Origin: Gallibacterium genomosp. 1 | Lineage (GTDB): Bacteria; Pseudomonadota; Gammaproteobacteria; Enterobacterales; Pasteurellaceae | DNA: 50,071 nt | Reading direction: 5' to 3' | Assembly: GCF_000771875.1 (NCBI RefSeq) | Contig: NZ_JPXX01000006.1 | Location: 1 to 50,071, forward strand | Part shown: one piece after another, positions 8,727 to 17,982 of the stretch | Position numbering within the stretch: the first letter of the stretch is position 1 | Layout of the letters: each line of letters opens with the position of its first letter | The notes under the pieces: generated by a model | What the model was told of the DNA's origin: nothing | What the model saw: only the letters and a program-made list of their open reading frames with translations | Databases searched by the model: none | Translations under genes and position numbers: made by a program

Positions 8727-11357
8727 CTATTCTTCAGAAATAGCCTCGTTTTCATCGTCATCACAAATACGTTCAATGCTGACTACTTGTTCAGTATCTG
8801 ACGTACGAATTAAACGGACACCCTGGGTATTACGCCCAACAAGACTGATTTCAGCAACACGAGTACGCACCAAGGTACCGGCATCAGTGATCAACATAAT
8901 TTGGTCATTTTCTTCCACTTGGGTGGCAGCAACTACTTTACCGTTACGTTCGCTGACTTTGATTGAAATAACACCTTTGGTATTACGAGATTTGGTTGGA
9001 TATTCCGCAAGTGCGGTTCGTTTACCATAACCATTCTGTGTTGCAGTAAGAATTGCTCCGTTAGTTTTAGGAATCACTAATGAAACTACTTTATCAATGC
9101 TTAAATCTAGAATTTGCTCAGTTTCATCGGTAGCGTTTTCTTCATTGCTATTTTCTTCATCGGAAATGTCATTGGTTAAAGCAAGTTTGATTCCCCTTAC
9201 ACCAGCAGCGGTTCTACCCATTGCACGTACTGCGTTTTCATCAAAACGCACAACACGACCTTGTGCAGAGAATAGCATAATTTCGTTATTGCCTTCTGTA
9301 ATATCAGCTCCGATAAGTTCATCATCATCTCGTAAATTTACTGCGATAATACCACTGGTACGTGGGCGACTAAATTCGGTCAAGGTTGTTTTCTTCACTA
9401 AACCACCAGCAGTTGCCATTACGATAAATTTATCTTCAGCATATTCTTTGACAGGAAGGATTGCAGTAATACGCTCATTTTCTTGTAAAGGTAATAAATT
9501 GACAATAGGGCGACCTCTTGCACCACGGCTAGCTTGTGGTAATTGATATACTTTCAGCCAATATAAACGACCACGGCTAGAAAAACAGAGAATAGTATCG
9601 TGAGTATTCGCCACTAAAAGCTTTTCAATGAAATCTTCATCTTTCATTTTAGTTGCTGATTTACCTTTACCACCACGCCGTTGAGCCTCATAATCGGAAA
9701 GTGGTTGATATTTAACGTAACCTTCGTGTGACAATGTCACAACAACATCTTCAGGATTGATTAAATCTTCAAGATTGATATCTCCACTACTTGCAGTGAT
9801 TTCAGTACGACGAGGATCGTTATATTGATTTTTAATTTTTTCTAGCTCTTCATGAATTACTTCCATTAAACGTACCGGACTATGTAAAATATGTAAAAGC
9901 TCTGCTATCACATCTAGCAGTGACTTATATTCATCTAGAATTTTTTCGTGTTCTAATCCGGTAAGTTTTTGTAGACGTAAATCCAAGATTGCTTGTGCTT
10001 GTGCTTCACTTAAATGATAAACACCGCCACGAATACCTAAATTTTCATCTAAATTTTCTGGACGTGCCGCATCGACTCCGGTCGCCGCCAACATTGCTTC
10101 AACATTACCTAAATGCCACGGTTGAGATAATAACCCCTCTTTTGCTACTGCTGGCGTTGGTGCATTGCGAATTAATTCAATAATCGGATCAATATTGGCA
10201 AGTGCGATTGCCAAACCTTCTAAAATATGCGCCCGTTCGCGCGCTTTGCGCAGTTCATATACAGTACGGCGAGTAACAACTTCACGACGGTGTAATACGA
10301 ACGCTTCAATTAACTCTTTTAGATTGAGTAGCTTAGGTTGCCCGTGGTCGAGAGCAACGATATTAATGCCGAAGGTAACTTGTAATTGTGTGAGGGCATA
10401 AAGATTATTTAAGACAATTTCACCGACCGCATCACGTTTGATTTCAATCACGATACGCATACCGTCTTTATCGGATTCATCACGTAAACCGCTAATACCT
10501 TCAATTTTTTTCTCTTTAACCAATTCAGCGATTTTCTCGATTAAGCGTGCTTTGTTTACTTGGTAAGGAATTTCGTGAACGATAATGCTTTCACGACCTT
10601 TGTCATCAGTTTCAATATCGGCTTTTGCACGGATATAAATTTTACCGCGTCCAGTTTTGTAAGCCTCTTCAATGCCTCTTTTGCCATTAATGATAGCCGC
10701 AGTAGGGAAATCCGGACCCGGAATATAGCTCATTAATTCATCAATAGTAATCTGTTCATTATCAATATAGGCTAAACAACCATCAATTACTTCTCCTAAA
10801 TTATGTGGAGGAATATTGGTTGCCATACCGACAGCGATACCACTAGAACCATTAACAAGCAATGCAGGCACTTTAGTGGGCAATACTTCAGGGATCATTT
10901 CCGAACCATCATAGTTTGGTTGATAATCGACAGTTTCCTTATCTAAATCAGCTAATAATTCGTGTGCAATTTGGGTCATACGTGCTTCGGTATAACGCAT
11001 TGCAGCAGGTGAATCTCCATCAATAGAACCAAAATTACCCTGACCATCCACTAATGGATAGCGCAAAGAGAAAGGTTGAGCCATACGCACTAAAGTATCG
11101 TAAACGGCAGAATCTCCGTGAGGGTGGTATTTACCAATAACATCTCCGACAATACGCGCGGATTTACGATATGGTTTATTATAGTCATTGCCTCCAACAG
11201 CCATTGCGAAAAGTACGCGACGGTGTACCGGCTTTAACCCATCTCTTACATCAGGTAATGCACGACCAACAATTACGGACATTGCATAATCCAAGTAAGA
11301 CGATTTCATTTCTTCTTCGATATTAACGGGAATAATATCTTTTGCTAAATCGCTCAT
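8727..11357 (-). CDS. gyrA: DNA gyrase subunit A
   Basis: The cleavage/religation subunit of gyrase (A2B2), which introduces negative supercoils with GyrB. It has 876 residues and opens like E. coli GyrA (MSDLAKDI, then [20 protein letters not shown]). The catalytic tyrosine is Tyr122 in AAMRYTEA. The quinolone-resistance region carries the wild-type residues Ser83 and Asp87 (GDSAVYD). The GyrA-box QRRGGKG is present at the start of the C-terminal DNA-wrapping domain. Between the motif GVRGIKL and DKVVSLV (about residues 720-755) there is an acidic, low-complexity insertion ([18 protein letters not shown]) that E. coli GyrA lacks, while the acidic C-terminal tail is shorter than in E. coli. 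It is monocistronic, with its own terminator. Confidence 0.99.
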   Translation of the reverse strand: MSDLAKDIIPVNIEEEMKSSYLDYAMSVIVGRALPDVRDGLKPVHRRVLFAMAVGGNDYNKPYRKSARIVGDVIGKYHPHGDSAVYDTLVRMAQPFSLRYPLVDGQGNFGSIDGDSPAAMRYTEARMTQIAHELLADLDKETVDYQPNYDGSEMIPEVLPTKVPALLVNGSSGIAVGMATNIPPHNLGEVIDGCLAYIDNEQITIDELMSYIPGPDFPTAAIINGKRGIEEAYKTGRGKIYIRAKADIETDDKGRESIIVHEIPYQVNKARLIEKIAELVKEKKIEGISGLRDESDKDGMRIVIEIKRDAVGEIVLNNLYALTQLQVTFGINIVALDHGQPKLLNLKELIEAFVLHRREVVTRRTVYELRKARERAHILEGLAIALANIDPIIELIRNAPTPAVAKEGLLSQPWHLGNVEAMLAATGVDAARPENLDENLGIRGGVYHLSEAQAQAILDLRLQKLTGLEHEKILDEYKSLLDVIAELLHILHSPVRLMEVIHEELEKIKNQYNDPRRTEITASSGDINLEDLINPEDVVVTLSHEGYVKYQPLSDYEAQRRGGKGKSATKMKDEDFIEKLLVANTHDTILCFSSRGRLYWLKVYQLPQASRGARGRPIVNLLPLQENERITAILPVKEYAEDKFIVMATAGGLVKKTTLTEFSRPRTSGIIAVNLRDDDELIGADITEGNNEIMLFSAQGRVVRFDENAVRAMGRTAAGVRGIKLALTNDISDEENSNEENATDETEQILDLSIDKVVSLVIPKTNGAILTATQNGYGKRTALAEYPTKSRNTKGVISIKVSERNGKVVAATQVEENDQIMLITDAGTLVRTRVAEISLVGRNTQGVRLIRTSDTEQVVSIERICDDDENEAISEE

Positions 11358-11444
11358 TTAGACATTTCCTATATTTGAATTTTGTCAAAAAACAGTTTCG
11401 GATTATAGCACAAAAAGCACTGTAACCATAGGGTAAAGCTGAAT

Positions 11445-12902
11445 TTAATCTAAGGCATAACTATGGTATTGGTAACCGTTTCCTGTTGGTAAAAATTCAA
11501 AAATATGACTAATGCAATCAGGCTGATCCTCTGAATGGTGAGAAACGAAAAAGAGTTGCGTATCGCTGTTTACAATCAGTTGATTGATAAAAGTTAAGAC
11601 CAAATGACGATTTAATGCATCCAAGCCAATTAATGGTTCATCTAAGATTAAAATCGGAGGGTGTTTAACCAAAGCTCTCGCTATTAATAATAGTCGTTGT
11701 TGTCCCCAAGAAAGAGAGCGAAACGGTGTGTTGGTAAACTTTTCCATATTAATGCGTTGTAACCACTGCAAAGCGTTCAAACGGGTATTTTCATCAACCT
11801 GCTGATAAACACCGATAGAGTCAAAATACCCGGAAATAATCACATTTAATGCTGAGCAGTTAACCCGATAATCAAGATGGAAATGATTGCTAAGAAAACC
11901 GATATTTTGTTTAATTTGCCAAACAGTTTCGCCACTACCACGTTGCTTGCCAAATAATTTTACTTTGTTGTTAAATGCCTGAGGATGATCGCCGTTAATT
12001 ATTGACAACAAGGTTGATTTACCACAACCATTCGGGCCTTTTATCCACCAATGTTGTTTCGGTTTTACCTGCCAGTTCAGTTTATTTAGAATAATTTTAT
12101 CTCCATATTTAACAGTAACATCTTCTAAGTCAAAAATAGTTTGTAAATCTTGTGACAATGTCACAGGAGGAAAAGCAGGAAGAGGCACAGGAACGTGTAG
12201 CGAAGTTTCTGCATAGCAGAGTTGTTGGAAAGCATCACTGTCTAGAATTTTATCTGCTTGATCTTGCATTAATAAATGGCATTGATGTAGCAATGAAATA
12301 GTGTCTGACCAAATTGGCACATCGTTCAAACGATTAATCACTAAGATAATAGTAATATTTTGTTTTAACTGTTGTAATAATTGTAGCCATTGCTGTTGAG
12401 AGTTTGTATCCAATCCTTCAAACGGTTCGTCTAAAATCAATAAATCCGGCTGTTCAATTAAAGCTTTTGCCAATAACACTTTTCTTGCCTCTCCAGTAGA
12501 AAGCAATTTAAAAGCACGATCTAATAAAGGTTTTATACCAATTAAAGTGGCTGTTTTTACAATTTTTTGATCACTATACTGTTTGTTCATACAAATGATT
12601 TGTTTTGCTGTTTTACCATGATCATCTGGGCTGACACTGTCATTATTTAAATCTCGAAAAATCTGCTCCAATAATACTTGCTGCTGAGCTAAGGAAACTA
12701 AACTGATTTTTTCAAATGTATTTTGGTAATGTCCTTCATAAGGGGGTTGGTGTTGACTGATAAATTTGCTTAATGTGCTTTTACCGCTGCCGTTATGACC
12801 GACAATGACATTAAATGTTTTCTCTTCGATGGCAAAATGATCGATATGTAACCAGAGTTCCGATGTTATTTTTATTTTTGCTTGTTGAAATGTAATTTGC
12901 AT
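11445..12902 (-). CDS. modF: ModF-type twin ABC ATPase
   Basis: A 485-residue soluble protein with two ABC-ATPase domains in tandem. Domain 1 has Walker A GHNGSGKST (about residue 35) and signature LSTGEARK. Domain 2 has Walker A GPNGCGKST, signature LSWGQQRL and Walker B LILDEPL. The overall sequence, including HLDYRV, GYFDSIGVYQ and SWGQQRL, follows E. coli ModF (PhrA), which is encoded by the gene next to the molybdate transporter and linked to molybdenum or photolyase-related functions; its precise job is unsettled. No modABC genes are adjacent here. The gene is divergent from the UmuD-like gene, and the 153-bp gap between them contains two LexA boxes, so SOS control of modF is possible but unproven. 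Confidence 0.88.
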   Translation of the reverse strand: MQITFQQAKIKITSELWLHIDHFAIEEKTFNVIVGHNGSGKSTLSKFISQHQPPYEGHYQNTFEKISLVSLAQQQVLLEQIFRDLNNDSVSPDDHGKTAKQIICMNKQYSDQKIVKTATLIGIKPLLDRAFKLLSTGEARKVLLAKALIEQPDLLILDEPFEGLDTNSQQQWLQLLQQLKQNITIILVINRLNDVPIWSDTISLLHQCHLLMQDQADKILDSDAFQQLCYAETSLHVPVPLPAFPPVTLSQDLQTIFDLEDVTVKYGDKIILNKLNWQVKPKQHWWIKGPNGCGKSTLLSIINGDHPQAFNNKVKLFGKQRGSGETVWQIKQNIGFLSNHFHLDYRVNCSALNVIISGYFDSIGVYQQVDENTRLNALQWLQRINMEKFTNTPFRSLSWGQQRLLLIARALVKHPPILILDEPLIGLDALNRHLVLTFINQLIVNSDTQLFFVSHHSEDQPDCISHIFEFLPTGNGYQYHSYALD

Positions 12903-12984
12903 ATTGATGTCACTCTAACTTATTGATAAGCCTGTTTAGTTTATTTAACTTGATGCTATTAGCAAATAAATGTGTAAAAAATAG

Positions 12985-13032
12985 TTGAATGCTGTATTAA
13001 TATACAGTAAATTATACTGTATAAATAAACAG
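12985..13032 (+). promoter_or_regulatory. SOS promoter with two perfect LexA boxes
   Basis: Two CTGT-N8-ACAG operators are present: CTGTATTAATATACAG at 12992-13007 and CTGTATAAATAAACAG at 13017-13032, spaced 25 bp centre to centre. A possible -35 (TTGAAT, 12985-12990) and -10 (TAAATT, 13008-13013), 17 bp apart, would place the first box exactly in the promoter spacer. The second ends 23 bp before the chosen start of the UmuD-like gene. Confidence 0.88.
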
Positions 13033-13055
13033 TATTTATGATCGTGGAGGTCATT

Positions 13056-13508
13056 ATGCAACCGCAAACTAAAACAGCTGCCAGTGTAGAACAAAAATAT
13101 TCTTATCTTCCTTTGCCGTTATATGATGATAAGCCGCAATTACCTTATTTCAATAAACAAAGCGATATTCACTATAAAATGGATCTGAATCGTTATTGCA
13201 TCCGCAAGCCGCAACAAACCTTTTTTCTTCGTGTGACTAATGAAAATTTGTTGGCATGGGGGATTGATGTAGGTGATATCCTGATCATTGAGCAAAGAGA
13301 ACAAATTAATGAAGGGGATTTAGTGGTAATTGAGCAAGATGACGGCTTGCAGTTATATGAATATTTTGCAATGAAAGATCAACAATATGTATTCTTTTCT
13401 TTGGACTCAAATCATAGCAATTTAACCATTAAGCAATTAACGCAACTTAACATCCAAGGTGTTGTGGCGAGCACAATCCATCAGCTAAAAAATCGCAAAG
13501 CGGCATAA
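13056..13508 (+). CDS. UmuD-like S24 protein lacking the catalytic Ser-Lys dyad
   Basis: A 150-residue homologue of UmuD, the polymerase V accessory subunit. The segment DIHYKMDLNRYCIRKPQQ then FFLRV aligns with UmuD 'DYVEQRIDLN...YFVKA'. The later GIDVGDILII, EGDLVVI and IQGVVAS match the UmuD fold. In UmuD the dyad is Ser60 (in GDSM) and Lys97 (in TVKKL). Here the corresponding motifs read NENL, with Asn where Ser should be, and LYEYF, with Glu where Lys should be. Self-cleavage therefore looks impossible. No cleavable Cys-Gly or Ala-Gly site is obvious in the N-terminal arm. I chose the ATG at 13056 because GGAGG (13046-13050) sits 5 bp before it; an in-frame ATG at 13038 would put the RBS inside the gene. 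Two LexA boxes lie upstream. No umuC follows. Confidence 0.82.
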   Translation: MQPQTKTAASVEQKYSYLPLPLYDDKPQLPYFNKQSDIHYKMDLNRYCIRKPQQTFFLRVTNENLLAWGIDVGDILIIEQREQINEGDLVVIEQDDGLQLYEYFAMKDQQYVFFSLDSNHSNLTIKQLTQLNIQGVVASTIHQLKNRKAA

Positions 13509-13615
13509 ATGCGATAAAAAATGATAGTAAGAAAAAAAGATAAGAGCTTGTACGTATGAAGATGGCTTGATGAAAAAAGACTTTGAACACGGATAGATAA
13601 AATCTCAGACATAAA

Positions 13616-13661
13616 GAGGAAAATATCAATGCTATGTTGTATCAGGTTTGATATTTTCCTC
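13616..13661. terminator. 14-bp inverted repeat between convergent genes
   Basis: GAGGAAAATATCAA (13616-13629) is perfectly repeated in inverse at 13648-13661 around an 18-nt loop. It lies 108 bp past the UmuD-like stop and 40 bp past the ttcA stop on the other strand, so it may end both transcripts. There is no clean T-run, so it could equally be an RNA structure or a repeat-element remnant. Nothing else recognisable lies in 13509-13700. Confidence 0.5.
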
Positions 13662-13700
13662 AAGTTTAAAACGCTAATTCAAACAAAGAAGAGAAAATGG

Positions 13701-14621
13701 TTAAATGACCTCTTTAAATGCAATCTGAGTCTGTTCAAGGAAGTCATTTTCTTCATCTGGCAACAGTGGTGCGGTTGGCAAATCAGGCTTATCAAAGGCA
13801 ATATCGCCCTCAATATTTTCTAACGATACACCACGTTGAATTGATTTAAAATCAAACAATTTAGCATCGCACAGATGAGAAGGAACAATATTTTGTAATG
13901 CACTGAACATTGTTTCGATTCTGCCGGGATATTGGCGATCCCATTGTTGTAACATTTCCTTAATAACTTGACGTTGTAAATTTGGTTGTGAACCGCATAG
14001 ATTACAAGGAATAATCGGGAATTGTTTTGTCTCCGCATAACGAGCAATGTCTTTTTCCCGACAATAGGCTAACGGGCGGATAACAATCTGTTTGCCATCA
14101 TCGCTAATCAGTTTAGGCGGCATACTTTTCATCTTACCGCCATAGAACATATTTAAAAATAAGGTTTCCAACATATCATCACGATGATGTCCTAATGCAA
14201 TTTTAGTGGCACCTAATTCGGTAGCGGTACGGTATAAAATACCGCGGCGTAAACGAGAACAGAGCGAACAAGTCGTTTTTCCTTCCGGAATTTTCTCTTT
14301 AACGATACCGTAAGTATTTTCTTCGACAATTTTGTATTCCACGCCTAATTGTTGTAAATAAGTTGGTAATACCTCTTCAGGGAAACCGGGTTGTTTCTGA
14401 TCCAAATTAACCGCAACAATTTCAAAATTTACCGGCGCATTCAATTTTAAATTCAATAAAATATCGAGCAAGGTATAGCTGTCTTTCCCTCCGGAAAGGC
14501 ATACCATTACGCGATCGCCCTCTTCAATCATATTAAAATCAGCAATGGCTTTACCCACTTCACGGCGTAAACGTTTATGTAATTTGTTTAAGTTATAAAT
14601 CTGCTTTTTTTCCATAGACAT
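13701..14621 (-). CDS. ttcA: tRNA 2-thiocytidine biosynthesis protein TtcA
   Basis: An iron-sulfur, ATP-dependent enzyme that makes 2-thiocytidine at position 32 of several tRNAs. It has 306 residues. The PP-loop SGGKDS is at 43-48. The cluster/thiolation cysteines are in CSLC (Cys118, Cys121) and CNLC (Cys206, Cys209), matching the E. coli TtcA pattern. The motif [16 protein letters not shown] is also present. It is a single gene, transcribed towards the UmuD-like gene. Confidence 0.97.
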   Translation of the reverse strand: MSMEKKQIYNLNKLHKRLRREVGKAIADFNMIEEGDRVMVCLSGGKDSYTLLDILLNLKLNAPVNFEIVAVNLDQKQPGFPEEVLPTYLQQLGVEYKIVEENTYGIVKEKIPEGKTTCSLCSRLRRGILYRTATELGATKIALGHHRDDMLETLFLNMFYGGKMKSMPPKLISDDGKQIVIRPLAYCREKDIARYAETKQFPIIPCNLCGSQPNLQRQVIKEMLQQWDRQYPGRIETMFSALQNIVPSHLCDAKLFDFKSIQRGVSLENIEGDIAFDKPDLPTAPLLPDEENDFLEQTQIAFKEVI

Positions 14622-15003
14622 TGTTGTTATTTACCGGGTAGTCAAAATCGGCTTGATATGGTACGGAGTTATGTTTTTTTTGCAACAGATTTATCTGTTT
14701 AGATGGAAAAACTCTCTTTTTAGGTAGGCTAATTTTAAAACTAAAGTATAAAAAGTATAAAAGAGACTTGTTGTTATCTGTATATTGCAAAGGAAATTAT
14801 TCTCGTTAGTTAGCGATGTTTTTAAACTTAGATTGTGATGAAAACTCAACTAATGTTTTGATGTTATAATTTTGTTCAAAATATATAACTTTTTATTTAT
14901 ATAAAGCTTTGGTTTATTCTTCCATTTGTTATTTATTGAATTGTAACCGATAAGTCATTTATAGTAATGTAGATTTTATCAACGATAACGAAGGAGAAAA
15001 AAT
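14622..15003. other. Intergenic region between ttcA and the ydfG-type gene
   Basis: A 382-bp AT-rich stretch between two divergent genes. It must contain both promoters. A plausible one for the rightward gene is TTGAAT-18 bp-TATAGT just before 14965, and GGAG lies upstream of the 15004 start. I see no further coding sequence or clear operator. Confidence 0.4.
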
Positions 15004-15753
15004 ATGATTGCATTAATTACAGGAGCAAGTGCCGGATTCGGTGCAGCCATTGCGCGTAAACTGGCACAAGAAGGACATAAAGTGATTGTAACGGCTCGCC
15101 GTAAAGAGCGGCTGCTCGCATTACAACAGGAGATTGGTGAGAATTGCCTACCGTTAGCGTTTGATATTACAGACGAGAAGGCGACATTGCAGGCAATAGC
15201 GGAATTGCCGGAAGCGTGGAAAGCGATCGATATTTTGGTCAATAATGCCGGTTTGGCGTTGGGTATCGGTGCAGCACAAGATTCTTCTTTAGAAGATTGG
15301 AAGCAGATGATTGCAACTAATATCACCGGGTTAGTAACGGTAACACACGCTGTTTTACCGGGTATGGTGGAACGTAATCGTGGCTTAATTGTTAATTTAG
15401 GTTCAATCGCCGGTACTTATCCATATCCGGGCGGCAATGTTTATGGTGGAACTAAAGCGTTCGTGAAACAGTTCAGCTTGAATTTACGTGCAGATTTGGT
15501 TGGAACCGCAATTCGTGTATCCAATATTGAACCTGGTCTTTGTGGTGGCACTGAATTTTCAAATGTTCGTTTCCACGGCGATGATGCCAAAGCAGCGGCA
15601 CTTTATGCAAATGTGGATTACATTACACCAGAAGATATTGCCAATACTGTTGCTTGGATTGCACAATGTCCGCCACATATGAATATTAACCGTATTGAAA
15701 TTATGCCGGTTGCACAAGCACCTGCAGGGTTAGTAATTAAGAAAAAACAATAA
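15004..15753 (+). CDS. ydfG: YdfG-type NADP-dependent 3-hydroxy acid / serine dehydrogenase
   Basis: A classical short-chain dehydrogenase of 249 residues. The cofactor motif TGASAGFG starts at residue 6, NNAG is at 80-83, and the catalytic Ser134, Tyr147 and Lys151 occupy the same positions as in E. coli YdfG. The signature segments NNAGLALG, GGNVYG and IEPGL-GGTEFSNVRF are those of YdfG, which oxidises L-serine, L-allo-threonine and 3-hydroxypropionate-type acids, and in E. coli removes malonic semialdehyde from pyrimidine breakdown. GGAG lies 7 bp before the ATG. It is monocistronic, with a strong terminator before mukF. Confidence 0.93.
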   Translation: MIALITGASAGFGAAIARKLAQEGHKVIVTARRKERLLALQQEIGENCLPLAFDITDEKATLQAIAELPEAWKAIDILVNNAGLALGIGAAQDSSLEDWKQMIATNITGLVTVTHAVLPGMVERNRGLIVNLGSIAGTYPYPGGNVYGGTKAFVKQFSLNLRADLVGTAIRVSNIEPGLCGGTEFSNVRFHGDDAKAAALYANVDYITPEDIANTVAWIAQCPPHMNINRIEIMPVAQAPAGLVIKKKQ

Positions 15754-15766
15754 TTCATCGTTTATT

Positions 15767-15790
15767 ATCCCCACTGCGGTGGGGATTTTT
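15767..15790 (+). terminator. Rho-independent terminator after ydfG
   Basis: An 8-bp perfect GC-rich stem, ATCCCCAC / GTGGGGAT, with loop TGCG, followed by TTTT. It separates ydfG from the mukFEB operon. Confidence 0.9.
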
Positions 15791-15900
15791 CTCCGTTACT
15801 GGAATGAAATAACCTTTAGAGAAATCAGCTTTTTTTGCTAGAATAACGCACATTTAGTTATTTTGATCAAAATAAATCTCAGTTGTTTAGGTAACCAATA

Positions 15901-17241
15901 ATGAGTGATTCAACTCAAACCATTCCTGAATTAGTGTCGTGGGTCAAGGAGCGAGAATTTAACCTTAGCTTAAGTACCGATCGATTAGCGTTTCTTTTAG
16001 CGATCACTATTTTTAATAATGAGCATTTCGCCGGTGAAATGGAAGAGGGCGATTTAGTCGATCTGTTTCGTCACGTTTCCAAAGCATTAGGGCAATCGGA
16101 AGATACGCTTGTACAACGTGCAAATAATGCTATCAATGATTTAGTCAAACAACGCCTATTGAATCGCTTTAGCAGCGAATTTACGGAAGGTTTGGCAATT
16201 TATCGCTTAACGCCGCTGGGCGTGGGCATTTCCGATTATTATATTCGTCAACGGGAATTCTCAGCGTTGCGTCTTTCCGTACAGCTTTCGATTGTTGCCG
16301 ATGAAATTCAACGTGCTGCCGAAGCGGCAGAAAATGACGGTGATGAATATTATTGGCGGCGTGAAGTGTTTGCACCGTTGAAATATTCTGTGGCAGAGAT
16401 CTTCGACAGCATTGATCTTTCGCAACGTATTATGGACGAGAGTCAACACCAAACTAAAGAAGAAATTGCGGAATTATTAAGCAAGGATTGGCAAGCGGCA
16501 ATTTCCAGTTGTGAACGGTTATTAGATGAAACATCTGGCAATTTACGTGAATTACAGGACACATTAAACGCTGCCGGTGATAAATTGCAGGCAGGTTTAT
16601 TACGTATTCAGGATTGTATTGTCGGACGTGCCGAATTGGATTTTGTAGAACAGCTTATTATTAGCTTACAACTTAAGTTAGACCGCATTATCAGCTGGGG
16701 ACAGCAGGCAATCGACTTATGGATCAGCTATGACCGTTATGTGCATAAATTTATTCGTACCGCAATCGATTTGGATAAAAATCGTGTGTTTGCACAACGT
16801 TTACGCCGTTCAATTGCCGATTATTTTGATACACCGTTTTATTTGTGGCACGTGCAAGCAGAGCGTCTGATTGATCTGCGCGATGAAGAGTTAGCATTGC
16901 GTGAAGAAGAAGCACTAGGTGAGTTGCCGACAGAATTGGAATATGAATCTCTACAGACGGTACACGAACAGATTAGCGAAGCAATGCAATCATTGTTAAT
17001 CCGTTATTATGAAACGAAACAGCAGATTGAATTGGGTGAGTTGTTACGTCAACAGCTTGAGCGTTATCCGCAATCACAACATTTTGATGTTGCCAGAATT
17101 ATTGTTGATCAGGCAGTCAAATTAGGGATTGCGAGTCAAGATTTCAGTGGCAATGTACCACAATGGCAACCGATTAATGATTTTGGTGCAGAAGTTCAAG
17201 CACACCCAATTGATGAATATAATAATCAACCGAAAAAATAG
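15901..17241 (+). CDS. mukF: Chromosome partition protein MukF (kleisin)
   Basis: The kleisin subunit of the MukBEF condensin, bridging the MukB heads and recruiting MukE to compact and segregate chromosomes. It has 446 residues, against about 440 in E. coli. The N-terminal winged-helix dimerisation part includes [17 protein letters not shown], the middle is helical and coiled-coil, and the C-terminal part contacts the MukB cap. It is the first gene of a tight three-gene operon: 21 bp to mukE, and mukE overlaps mukB. A TAGAAT that could serve as a -10 lies about 60 bp upstream, around 15839. Confidence 0.98.
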   Translation: MSDSTQTIPELVSWVKEREFNLSLSTDRLAFLLAITIFNNEHFAGEMEEGDLVDLFRHVSKALGQSEDTLVQRANNAINDLVKQRLLNRFSSEFTEGLAIYRLTPLGVGISDYYIRQREFSALRLSVQLSIVADEIQRAAEAAENDGDEYYWRREVFAPLKYSVAEIFDSIDLSQRIMDESQHQTKEEIAELLSKDWQAAISSCERLLDETSGNLRELQDTLNAAGDKLQAGLLRIQDCIVGRAELDFVEQLIISLQLKLDRIISWGQQAIDLWISYDRYVHKFIRTAIDLDKNRVFAQRLRRSIADYFDTPFYLWHVQAERLIDLRDEELALREEEALGELPTELEYESLQTVHEQISEAMQSLLIRYYETKQQIELGELLRQQLERYPQSQHFDVARIIVDQAVKLGIASQDFSGNVPQWQPINDFGAEVQAHPIDEYNNQPKK

Positions 17242-17262
17242 ATTTTTATAAGCGAACAAATT

Positions 17263-17982
17263 ATGAGTGAAACTACCTCTTACGAACCTATCCCGGCAAA
17301 GTTGGCAATCGCCATTGCAAATCCGTTATTTCCTGTTGTTGACAGCCAATTACGTTCCGGACGACATATCAGTATTGATCAACTCGATCCACACGCCTTT
17401 TTAATGGATTTTCAAACGGAATTGGAATTGTTCTATCGTCGTTATAATGTTGAGTTGATTCGTGCGGCGGAAGGCTTTTTCTATTTGCGACCAAAAGCGA
17501 CTACATTAATTGCACGCAGTGTATTGTCAGAATTGGAAATGTTGGTCGGTAAAGTGTTGTGTTATCTCTATTTAAGTCCGGAACGTTTGGCACAGCAAGG
17601 CGTTTTTACTATTCAGGAAGTGTACGATGAACTGCTTAATCTTGCGGACGAAAATAAATTGTTGAAAGCCGTTAATCAACGTTCCAGCGGTTCAGATTTG
17701 GATAAACAAAAATTGGCGGAAAAAGTGCGTGCTGCTATAAGTCGTTTACGTCGTTTAGGAATGTTGCAAACTGTAGGTGAACAAAACAGCGGTAAATTTA
17801 TTATTTCAGAGTCGGTTTTCCGTTTCGGTGCAGAGGTTCGTAGTGGTGAAGATATTCAGGCAGCTCAATTACGTTTAATTCGTGAAGGAGAAATAGCAAC
17901 ACCGGATTCATTACAAATTGAAGCGGAACAAGACGGTATTGATGAAGATTTAGATGAAAATAGTGAAGAAGGGGAGGCATAA
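17263..17982 (+). CDS. mukE: Chromosome partition protein MukE
   Basis: The KITE-type winged-helix subunit of MukBEF, which binds MukF and DNA. It has 239 residues, against 234 in E. coli. Conserved stretches include [44 protein letters not shown] and [14 protein letters not shown], ending in an acidic tail. Its TAA stop overlaps the mukB ATG (TAATG), so the two are translationally coupled. Confidence 0.98.
   Translation: MSETTSYEPIPAKLAIAIANPLFPVVDSQLRSGRHISIDQLDPHAFLMDFQTELELFYRRYNVELIRAAEGFFYLRPKATTLIARSVLSELEMLVGKVLCYLYLSPERLAQQGVFTIQEVYDELLNLADENKLLKAVNQRSSGSDLDKQKLAEKVRAAISRLRRLGMLQTVGEQNSGKFIISESVFRFGAEVRSGEDIQAAQLRLIREGEIATPDSLQIEAEQDGIDEDLDENSEEGEA

Noticed and set aside
13038-13055. 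Upstream ATG for the UmuD-like gene
   Set aside because: The GGAGG ribosome site lies after it, directly before the ATG at 13056, and the homology does not include the extra residues.
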